The position numbers were made by a program, and so were the translations under genes. The notes beneath the pieces were generated by a model. The model did no database searches, had not been told where the DNA came from, and worked only from the letters and a program-made list of their open reading frames with translations. 18,709 nucleotides of DNA from assembly GCA_002690445.1 (NCBI GenBank), contig NZER01000215.1:1-18709 (forward strand), in the 5' to 3' direction. This DNA is from Candidatus Pacearchaeota archaeon. Lineage in GTDB: Archaea > Nanoarchaeota > Nanoarchaeia > Pacearchaeales > GW2011-AR1. Of the stretch, positions 9,601 to 15,777 are shown piece by piece. Position 1 is the first letter of the stretch; every line of letters begins with the position of its first letter.

Positions 9601-9941
9601 TGATCAACAATCCCTATGCCGGGCTCTTCTACCAAAAGACCCAAAATATCATACTGCCCATAGATTCGCTCTCCATCCATAAACAGAGCAGAGGGCGGTG
9701 CCATGATAGCCTGTGTTTTTTCTGGATCTGTGCATTGTATAATTCTAACTTTAAGATACTTATTTAAATCTGGATTTTGTAAAAGGCTGCCAACACTAGT
9801 ATTAGACTCATCTTCTACAAGCCTAGACCCAACAGTAACAATCAACCCCGCAGGAACATCCGAACTCAAAGGATACTCTAGGGTGATTTTCTCAAGTGTT
9901 ATAACGGGACAAAAGCTTTGTCCCGATGTTGATCCTGCCAT
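6621..9941 (-). CDS. Large virion structural protein (1106 aa)
   Basis: The start is ATG at 9939-9941 (MAGSTSGQSFCPVITLEKIT). The ribosome binding site AAGGAG (9952-9957) lies 10 bases upstream and overlaps the TAA stop of the preceding gene. The first 400 residues or so look beta-rich. A conserved-looking block at about residues 155-183 (EYIGFYHIDPELGPMVGRVH) recalls a motif that recurs in marine phage virion proteins, from memory. Residues 480-660 look more helical, with many aromatic and acidic positions, and the C terminus is acidic (DIEEGAEYLSAIEERNA). Two loops are unusually Pro/Gly-rich: PPPGPPGATE from GC-rich DNA near 9075-9105, and DPGPGRGGSLGHLPAEH near 8155-8210. A hairpin covers codons 6-12. 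I do not recognise a named family; a tail or baseplate role is inferred from size and neighbours. The protein is not obviously an enzyme. Confidence 0.92.
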   Translation of the reverse strand: MAGSTSGQSFCPVITLEKITLEYPLSSDVPAGLIVTVGSRLVEDESNTSVGSLLQNPDLNKYLKVRIIQCTDPEKTQAIMAPPSALFMDGERIYGQYDILGLLVEEPGIGIVDHSLNDILGSQSRGTYEILKAAGNPTSINNLHTGGGEFQLPSGQEYIGFYHIDPELGPMVGRVHSHARHDRLTIIQTRSGDRRKIIIPFTFQFEVPDTPNPQHLAYFAFCYYDFESLGFDLDLPEDLIKVSGIVEKRVVIDDFKLRGNSDSVVQDYRSIARLDHIEVTPPPGPPGATEMSVPAGINKLNLQLNNSPGLTGWANSTYFSDLNITRDAFGNARFFFSLDFRKLLLENSIFGKHFINAPSAVFDDIALRTRIFSLKVVRRRVVPLLGNNELGSTAIVSKPFSLGEPEKIIISDSETSSTGTGGNSINRQTEIGSIKEINTLKDPIFKHIRHFVGSDTDATEETYGHFQYGVELEIEDGTIDYFIHLYKRLAYSKTMLQEYVNIINIPHVDNRGEEDFDWIERAYGALRMGAPAAAITGRTIRTVLLSDPGFEWETGADIIDVLGTYLDIISIWYNNYVQADPGPGRGGSLGHLPAEHIEWVWDTLRDDLTWMIHPSNINLKKDALVFMKLINNLLQKMENAIRTVSPSLALSISEKSFSPTSPVASGGLSSKKFFKVRTYFSELFDSEEPSLVGCDYLSTETGQTSNSGGLRTISLSHFINRLKLEMSKYYRSHGVNTSLIFLDGVTLGLNTHIATLPVHFAPSLVRLGGSTLSLIKQGVDLWDRENNDLMALRIVNYKRTGQFPNTRFLNTDMSFSLEQQEAFYYLTNIAHTYGITAAAVLDVDRVPGSSGTSSFDEELGDLINRLAADEETETATAVLDTIYPPNLNQVLMNIISNFTISQNTAPRFDLPLQERISNRTEIIKRREKINLDRLNLNTIGNIFSDRITTRDNRELVATMPLQLKSVVAGAVGSENVINDWSGLSKETLASYKIINSFVFNYLQLQAVQMLTGYQTTETVDGVLIKKPIWVSLDLTTLSTQPGRDVLCRLKRFEDQDMPSLPEGVGLELPPYDKYFVISVPEGDVPDYLADIEEGAEYLSAIEERNA
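9905..9925 (-). promoter_or_regulatory. Hairpin just inside the start of the 1106-aa gene
   Basis: On the coding strand CGGGACAAA is followed by GCT and then TTTGTCCCG, a perfect 9-bp stem with a 3-base loop. It begins 17 bases after the A of the ATG and covers codons 6-12. It could affect initiation on this gene. It is not a terminator: no T-tract follows and it lies within the reading frame. The function is inferred. Confidence 0.45.
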
Positions 9942-9951
9942 TTGCTGCTCT

Positions 9952-9958
9952 CTCCTTA
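9952..9958 (-). promoter_or_regulatory. Ribosome binding site overlapping a stop codon (TAAGGAG)
   Basis: The TAA stop of the 293-residue gene (9956-9958) is shared with the start of AAGGAG (9952-9957), the ribosome binding site of the 1106-residue gene, 10 bases before its ATG. Ribosomes ending the first gene would sit on this site, which suits coupled translation. Confidence 0.75.
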
Positions 9959-10837
9959 GCTTTCTATCAAGAATGCATCATCATCTAAAAATATATCAAA
10001 AAAGTACTCAACATCATCGACCTCTAAACCACCAGGAGAGGTTAGTCGATCCGGTGGAGTATCTATTAAAATACCATCTTGTACCATTTCTGGACTCTTC
10101 TTAAAATACAATGGATATTCTATCTTATTTTTGTTATCAAGAACATAAACCTCAAGATCAAAATTGTCTTTATCTAGAAGCGTATTTTCTTCTGTTATTG
10201 TAAACGATATGTGTTTTTTTAACACATGAAAAAAAGTACCATCAGGAAACACAGTCACCATCTCGTCGGCTCGCGGTGGGGAGGGGGGAGTCCCTTCGGC
10301 GGCAACTATACTAAATCTTACATTTTTTAAATTTATCTGCGGAATTGTCTGCATAGAAAAAGATTCGTCATCACTGCCACTTAAAATTGTCTCAACGCTC
10401 TCTATTTCCCCCTCCTTGAAGGTTATTTGAAACGCCGGAGCTTTATCATCAAGCAAGCTTGAATCCGCCAGAGGGCGCGTCAATGCATAGTGTTTTTCAG
10501 GCGTTTGTTGTAGCTTGTTTCGATGAGTCTGGTACCAATCCCACTTAGCTCTCTCCGCTTCCTTATCAGATCTAGAAAACTGGTTTTGCATTCCCAAATT
10601 ATCAACACTATGAAATAGATATTGCGCGGCCAAACTGGGGGTTTCTTCCAAAATTCTAGTTTCTATATCTTTCTGAATCTCTAAATCACTTCCAGGGACA
10701 TGTCGTCGATCATATAGGACATCATCATCAAAAAAAGCATAATAAACCGGCTTAAATCTGCCTTGTGAAACTAAATATTTACCATATTGTGTTAGTTGAA
10801 AATCAATAACATCTTCTTTTTTATTTAAAAAACCCAC
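9956..10837 (-). CDS. Virion structural protein with tail-collar-like N-terminal motif (293 aa, GTG start)
   Basis: The start codon is GTG (10835-10837). A full AGGAGG (10846-10851) 8 bases upstream fixes it. The protein begins MGFLNKKEDVIDFQLTQYGK and continues LVSQGRF, then YYAFFDDDVLYD. The pattern is hydrophobic-Asp-LT..G..L..G.F..........DD..LY, which parallels the N terminus of the 317-residue protein later in the operon. A second parallel is RILEETPSLAAQ against LQILQTPILEAF. The remainder is strongly acidic, with a Pro-rich GC-rich loop (EGTPPSPPRADE, about 10263-10305) and a very acidic end (DIFLDDDAFLIES). I recall this N terminus as common in marine phage genomes. It is soluble by appearance, with no membrane segment. 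An adaptor, tail or baseplate role is suggested only by the motif and context. Confidence 0.92.
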   Translation of the reverse strand: MGFLNKKEDVIDFQLTQYGKYLVSQGRFKPVYYAFFDDDVLYDRRHVPGSDLEIQKDIETRILEETPSLAAQYLFHSVDNLGMQNQFSRSDKEAERAKWDWYQTHRNKLQQTPEKHYALTRPLADSSLLDDKAPAFQITFKEGEIESVETILSGSDDESFSMQTIPQINLKNVRFSIVAAEGTPPSPPRADEMVTVFPDGTFFHVLKKHISFTITEENTLLDKDNFDLEVYVLDNKNKIEYPLYFKKSPEMVQDGILIDTPPDRLTSPGGLEVDDVEYFFDIFLDDDAFLIES

Positions 10838-10845
10838 TTATGCTT

Positions 10846-10851
10846 CCTCCT
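10846..10851 (-). promoter_or_regulatory. Ribosome binding site AGGAGG deciding a GTG start
   Basis: A complete AGGAGG in the 22-bp gap lies 8 bases before GTG (10837). It is the best ribosome binding site in the window and supports GTG as a true start, since no ATG is nearby in frame. Confidence 0.8.
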
Positions 10852-10859
10852 CTGCTTTT

Positions 10860-13800
10860 TCAAAATATTTCGTCTCCAATATCGAAATCAACGTCTTCGC
10901 CTTCGACAGACCGGTCTGTCGATTCGCCTTCGATAACCCCGTCGAGTTCGGCATCGAGAGTGGCATCGTCCGTGAAACCTGGAGCGCCGAGACCGGCGGT
11001 GATATTCACAGCTGCATCCATTTTGACCATTTCAATCAAAGAAAAATAGTCATAAGGCCAATTATATGTATAATCATGCGGCTCGCTGTCTATAACTATA
11101 TTCTTCTGTCGTGACACATCAATGGATGCGATGGCTTCCGCTGTCCTCCCTCTTCTCATAAAATCATAATCATATCCTTCTTCTTCGATCGATTCTTTCA
11201 ACATTTGATAATAATTTGAAGAAGCTTTTTGTTTTACTTTAAATACCATCCACCTCAACGAATTCCCAAGATGGGTGCTGCTCAATAATTCACTCGGTAA
11301 CAGCTGATGATCGATTGTTGCAGTCTTTGCTTCGAACCTTCTCCCTATGTTTGGTGATAGGTTTTGCCAAATGTCTCCTAAGTCCTCTTTAGACAGCACA
11401 TGTTCAAATTCAAAGATATACATAGCATATGGCTGAACTGACCTATATTTGAGAAAATCCAACTTAGGAGGGAACACATACTTTTTCATTGCGCGAAGCA
11501 TACCAACAACAGAATCGCCGGCAATAGAATCGGCCGAGCGACCAACATTTATTATTTTCAACGCATTATTCACAATTTCTCTAGATAAATCAATCTTTTC
11601 TTTTACTCCACCAACCATGACGAAAGGAATCGCAACAACAGCTTCTCGTATAGTTTTTTCTAATGCAACCTTCCCCAGCTTAACCTGAGAGGTTGGGAAA
11701 CCCATCAAATCAGCCAAAGAGCTAGTAAGCGCTGGTGTGATCTTTTCGTCCTCCGATGGGCTTTGAATTTCTAAAAAGATACCTTTTGTCCCCAAAGGTT
11801 CTGTGCCATATTGATGCCACATTCCCTTAGCAACAGAGCCCGTACCATATGTCGGCATAGTAACCGACACCTCTGAAAAATCTAATATTGGAGTTTCCCA
11901 CTTTGTTTGTATAACCGCGACACCCGGGGCATCTACTTCATCAGCAACAGTCACTGGCAAACCTGTGTCGGCAGCATATGTTATCGCTTTAACCCTTACA
12001 ACATCTAATATATTCACAGAAGATGTAATATGCATTTGTTCTTTTCTAGCCACACTGGTAGGGTAAGAATCAAAATATTGTTCCCCAATTCTAAAAAAAC
12101 TTGAAGTTATCTGACTAACGATATCGTCAACCAAATAATATTTGGTCTCCGTCGGCCTAAATATCAATTCAACATCAGCGTACCCATCCATATAGGGAGG
12201 TGTAAACGGCTCATAACTTTCATTATGAGCAATGTGATTTGCATAAACAGGAGGCCCAAACGCTGAGCGCCTTGAATACATTGTTACCTCTGGTTCGGTA
12301 AAGACCGAGCCTGTGGTCCCTATAGCCTGTTCTCCCGAGCTATCTAGAGGAACCCTCCTTAACAACTCATTTTTTCTAGAAACCTTTCCATTTCTCAAAA
12401 CAACGCGCATGCGGTATTCTCGGCCGGCAGCTGCCTTATAATACCCCCCATTGTCATCGCGGGCCGAGACGACACTGGTGACACCCTCGTTATGCAAGAA
12501 AAATTTTGGCACTTCGGAAACAAAATTGTTCATGGCCATCTTATACGTTTCAAGCCCAGCACCGTTCCACGAAGCTGTTGAGTTGATAGAGGCTGATGGA
12601 TGGACTTCATAATCAACAATCGTTACTCCACCTAAATGATCTTCCGGGCGAACTAGTGCTTCAAAAGGCACCCTATAACCAAAAGAAGAGCTTATACAAT
12701 AGCTGCTCGTAAGCTCGGTGATCACTTCACCATACCGGTCAAACGAACTGGTCATGATGGGATGATCAACTGCAATCCCGGATTTGATTGAATTATAAAA
12801 AACACCAGGAGCAAACAAAGGTGTCAAAAACGTTTTAAAAGTAACGTCGTTGCCAAAAGACCCCCCCATCATAGAGGCAGCATCGCTTTTAAAAAGAAGG
12901 TGTTCAGAATAAGAACTAGAAAACAAATTAGCTAATTGTAAAGAACGCACAGCTGGATAAAAACCCTCATAAGGAAGAAAGCGCAAAATAGCTTGGCAAC
13001 TCAATGTTAAATTAGTGACCCTATGTCCTTCTATGTCATGTTCGCTCTTAATGGCATTAAAATACTTCATGAAATCAGTATGACTATAGGTTTTATAAAA
13101 ATCGTCGTCGCTACTGGAATTTTTATCTTCTGCTGCGCCGGTCAATTGCATCCAGCCTGCATTTGTGGCCAAAAAATTTGCACCCCTTTCATCAACATAG
13201 AACGGTATATGCTCGCTAATGCGAAATTCTGGAACAACTGTATAATCTTTTGTTAGGCCCCTTATTTGTTCCTTATAATAACCATAAGAATCATAAAAAG
13301 GATATTTGCCAGATTGAGCTGCTGCTTCCCATAAAGTGTCGCCGGCCCAATATCCCAATTCTCGACCGTCTGGATCTCTCTCTGGGGTAGGGCGAGCATA
13401 CACGGGCGCATAAACATTGGTATTTGCTCCCACTTCGGCGTTGAATGGTGCGTCCGCAACGATACCATAACCCGGGTATTGAAAGCCGACGGTAGTACTT
13501 GGACTGGTTACAGATGCTGATAGGTTTCCTGTTGTGTTGGAAATCGTTTCTGGTAAATAGACGGTTGTATTTTGTATATAACCATTCATTCTGTCCAAGC
13601 CGCTAATAGTGGCTCCATCCGATCCAACAGTGCCGTCGTTTGCGTGTTCTCCCATGCTATAGTGAGCATAGACAAGAAGAGAGGGGTTGGACCAGGTAAC
13701 AGCAGAAACATCTAGCGGAGTTCCGCTATTATATAAAAAGGTAACTTGGTCATCGGATAGCGTACCACTAAAAAACGTTATGTCATCTATATTGCCGTTC

Positions 13801-15737
13801 CAGCCCCGATCTGCAGGATCTGTTGCGGTGCCGGCTCCCGGCTGGGCGCCGAAGACCACCGGATAAGAAGCAGTCGACGCGCTGCGGCCCGGTCGGCCGG
13901 CGGCCCGCTTGATACCATCCACATACAGGGACGCCGTATGTGGCTCCCAAGCTAGTACAACATGGTGCCAATCGTCATCAGCTAGGTTTTCTGGGCTGCC
14001 GCCTATACCATATGATAACTCCCTTTCAGTGGTGGTTGTGTGTGTATAATCACCCGAACCGATATCCGATGATCCAGAATATTGCCATGGCAGATCTTCA
14101 AAATAATAACCTCGTGTAAGACCAACGTTTGCTGTCACTCCCCTGCTGTGAAATCTTATTTCATAAGCCGGCTCAACATTTCTAATTCCTTTAACAATCA
14201 GACTAGCAGACGCATAACCATATGGCATTCCAGTATGTACGTATGGGGTTTTAAACCAAAGGGAGATCGATGAAGACATACTATAATCTCTTGCCAAAGT
14301 GGTGGAACTATGGTTTGAAGAAGCCGTCAAGAAAGCCCGTGTGCTAAATCTAACCGATTTCGTACTAATAATCGGATAAGCCAAGCTGCTTCCGGAGTGA
14401 AAAATTGTATATTTATTCTGAAGTTCTCCCTCTCCGGAGCCAGTGCCAGGAGTAAGTAACATCATGGCTGCTTTAGTCGGAACTGCAGCGGTTGTAAAAT
14501 CATCCCTAGCATCTAAAGGCCAAACACTTTGGCTTGGAATTAATTTCGACATAGAATTGCTCTGATTCGCGGCCTTTCTGGACTCTCTTGTCGATACCCA
14601 CCTTACATAATCAAAGCTGGTCCTATTTCTCGTTCTAGATAAAAAAGCATTTTTTTCTCTGGGGTAAATAGTTTCTTTATATTCCAGCTTAGAAAAATTT
14701 GCTCCCGGATCATCACCAGAATACATATCATAAAATCGTTCATATATGGTACCACCAGCGCGTGTAAGGCCCAGGCGGTTGTTTAATTGGTTGTCGGCAA
14801 AATAATTTATAAAATTTCCATAAGTATACTTATATCTTTCTTCGAGCGGAGATTCGAAGATGGCCATGGCGCCGCCGGCCCCTTCGACGATTTCGCGGGC
14901 ACCGGGGCCTGCCAGGCGGCGCCCCGCCCCTTCGGCTACGGCGGCCGGCCCAATCGTCAAAGAAAGCGGCATAAACTTACCAACTACTGCCGGCTCGTTG
15001 TAATGAGTAAACTTATCAGATCTCATCGCAACTACGGTAGGAGAGATTGGGACCGGAATATCCTGAATAGACAACGTGTTGTTTCTTCTATGATATCTCG
15101 CAACAGGGTGCTCGCCTGTTCTTACTTGCTTCCAAGAAGGGTATTGATAAGGGCCATTACGATTGAGAAGAATGGCATTTAACACTTCATCGATGCCTCG
15201 ATTGGAGTCGCCGGGATCGGTGTTCCCCGCATGCCCAAGATACCCCATAAAACCATCAAGCACGTCTTTGTTGAGATAGTTTATATACGCGAATTGGCCA
15301 GTGTGTCCGTAACCAGCACTCATGGCCGTAAATCCTAAGAAATTTTCACTAGATGTCAGTGGTTCATCAACTATCGTGTTCATCCCAGCAAAATCAGTTG
15401 CTATCTGGTCCGAGTCCCCTTGCCGAGTATGTCCCGGTCGGCCGAAAACCCAACCGGCATCCGAGCCGATATCATAGGCAACAAACTCACTTGCACTCAA
15501 AAAATTATACGCCGGCACAACCCCTTCAACAGACGAAGACACCATGCCATCTGCCGGTGCATGACCGTATGTTTCTGCTCTATCTGGATATGGGCTACCA
15601 AGCGGGTAATTGTTCCCGAGATGTTCTTGGGGGGGCCTTAATATTGATGCAGTTATCCAACTATATTGAAGATCGCTTCGCGGGATGTGGTGCGATACCC
15701 AGTAATTGTCATATGTTGAGCCAGTTATGAATGCCAT
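10860..15737 (-). CDS. Giant LamG-domain virion structural protein (1625 aa)
   Basis: The start is ATG at 15735-15737 (MAFITGSTYDNYWVSHHIPR); a TAG lies in frame 12 bases upstream, so no earlier start exists. Only a weak AGAG precedes it. Residues about 184-220 (LLNRNGPYQYPSWKQVR) form a conserved-looking block. Residues about 455-675 are a LamG/concanavalin A-like jellyroll with the typical DDWHHVVLAW, ASLYVDGIKR and GNIDDITFFSGTLSDDQV motifs, probably a glycan- or surface-binding module. Residues about 259-293 are a Gly/Ala-rich insert from GC-rich DNA. The C-terminal region contains EFEHVLSKEDLGDIWQNLSP and LRWMVFKVKQKASSNYY, and ends in a highly acidic tail of about 40 residues. No signal peptide or membrane helix is seen. 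The protein probably forms a large tail or fibre component, paired with the giant protein encoded just before it; the position is inferred. Confidence 0.93.
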   Translation of the reverse strand: MAFITGSTYDNYWVSHHIPRSDLQYSWITASILRPPQEHLGNNYPLGSPYPDRAETYGHAPADGMVSSSVEGVVPAYNFLSASEFVAYDIGSDAGWVFGRPGHTRQGDSDQIATDFAGMNTIVDEPLTSSENFLGFTAMSAGYGHTGQFAYINYLNKDVLDGFMGYLGHAGNTDPGDSNRGIDEVLNAILLNRNGPYQYPSWKQVRTGEHPVARYHRRNNTLSIQDIPVPISPTVVAMRSDKFTHYNEPAVVGKFMPLSLTIGPAAVAEGAGRRLAGPGAREIVEGAGGAMAIFESPLEERYKYTYGNFINYFADNQLNNRLGLTRAGGTIYERFYDMYSGDDPGANFSKLEYKETIYPREKNAFLSRTRNRTSFDYVRWVSTRESRKAANQSNSMSKLIPSQSVWPLDARDDFTTAAVPTKAAMMLLTPGTGSGEGELQNKYTIFHSGSSLAYPIISTKSVRFSTRAFLTASSNHSSTTLARDYSMSSSISLWFKTPYVHTGMPYGYASASLIVKGIRNVEPAYEIRFHSRGVTANVGLTRGYYFEDLPWQYSGSSDIGSGDYTHTTTTERELSYGIGGSPENLADDDWHHVVLAWEPHTASLYVDGIKRAAGRPGRSASTASYPVVFGAQPGAGTATDPADRGWNGNIDDITFFSGTLSDDQVTFLYNSGTPLDVSAVTWSNPSLLVYAHYSMGEHANDGTVGSDGATISGLDRMNGYIQNTTVYLPETISNTTGNLSASVTSPSTTVGFQYPGYGIVADAPFNAEVGANTNVYAPVYARPTPERDPDGRELGYWAGDTLWEAAAQSGKYPFYDSYGYYKEQIRGLTKDYTVVPEFRISEHIPFYVDERGANFLATNAGWMQLTGAAEDKNSSSDDDFYKTYSHTDFMKYFNAIKSEHDIEGHRVTNLTLSCQAILRFLPYEGFYPAVRSLQLANLFSSSYSEHLLFKSDAASMMGGSFGNDVTFKTFLTPLFAPGVFYNSIKSGIAVDHPIMTSSFDRYGEVITELTSSYCISSSFGYRVPFEALVRPEDHLGGVTIVDYEVHPSASINSTASWNGAGLETYKMAMNNFVSEVPKFFLHNEGVTSVVSARDDNGGYYKAAAGREYRMRVVLRNGKVSRKNELLRRVPLDSSGEQAIGTTGSVFTEPEVTMYSRRSAFGPPVYANHIAHNESYEPFTPPYMDGYADVELIFRPTETKYYLVDDIVSQITSSFFRIGEQYFDSYPTSVARKEQMHITSSVNILDVVRVKAITYAADTGLPVTVADEVDAPGVAVIQTKWETPILDFSEVSVTMPTYGTGSVAKGMWHQYGTEPLGTKGIFLEIQSPSEDEKITPALTSSLADLMGFPTSQVKLGKVALEKTIREAVVAIPFVMVGGVKEKIDLSREIVNNALKIINVGRSADSIAGDSVVGMLRAMKKYVFPPKLDFLKYRSVQPYAMYIFEFEHVLSKEDLGDIWQNLSPNIGRRFEAKTATIDHQLLPSELLSSTHLGNSLRWMVFKVKQKASSNYYQMLKESIEEEGYDYDFMRRGRTAEAIASIDVSRQKNIVIDSEPHDYTYNWPYDYFSLIEMVKMDAAVNITAGLGAPGFTDDATLDAELDGVIEGESTDRSVEGEDVDFDIGDEIF
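10896..10933. repeat. 20-bp perfect palindrome flanked by 11-bp direct repeats
   Basis: Positions 10903-10922 read TCGACAGACCGGTCTGTCGA, identical to its own reverse complement. TTCGCCTTCGA occurs at 10896-10906 and again at 10923-10933, a 27-bp period (nine codons). The element lies inside the acidic tail of the 1625-residue gene, about 45 bp before its stop, and encodes STDRSVE between two EGE motifs. As RNA it could form an 8-bp stem with a CCGG loop. Confidence 0.85.
14858..14958 (-). other. GC-rich in-frame island encoding a Gly/Ala-rich segment
   Basis: About 100 bases made mostly of G and C interrupt an AT-rich gene. They encode AVAEGAGRRLAG followed by PGAREIVEGAGGAMA, with an internal near-repeat (AEGAG and VEGAGG). 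Flanking codons return at once to AT-rich usage (IFESPLEERYKYTYGN). It looks like an insertion or expansion that kept the frame. Confidence 0.6.
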
Positions 15738-15746
15738 GTCAAATCT

Positions 15747-15777
15747 CTATTATACTATAATTATTACGTTTCTTTAA
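15747..15777 (-). promoter_or_regulatory. Candidate internal promoter before the 1625-aa gene
   Basis: On the coding strand TTAAAG (15772-15777) is followed after 17 bp by TATAAT (15749-15754), within the 11-mer TAGTATAATAG (15747-15757). The ATG is 11 bases past the -10 box, so the transcript would have a leader of only about five bases. The same layout occurs before the resolvase gene. The -35 box matches the consensus poorly (3 of 6). Confidence 0.35.

Noticed and set aside
9905..9925. Rho-independent terminator
   Set aside because: The stem is good, but no T-tract follows and it lies 17 bases inside a 1106-codon gene.
10209..10227. A7 run with a 7-bp hairpin in the 293-aa gene as a programmed frameshift site
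   Set aside because: The codons are in slippery register (TTA AAA AAA), but the -1 frame ends after about 14 codons and the gene is not a tail assembly chaperone. It encodes an ordinary VLKKH segment.
10818..10837. TTTTTTA slippery heptamer at codons 2-4 of the 293-aa gene
   Set aside because: A -1 shift would reach TAA two codons later, so no useful product results.
14787..15182. Plus-strand open frame of 131 codons, and others such as 9703-10104 and 15353-15730
   Set aside because: They lie opposite strongly supported minus-strand genes, have no good ribosome binding site and give proteins with shadow-like, Arg/Ser/His-rich composition. The lack of stops follows from the codon pattern of the real gene.
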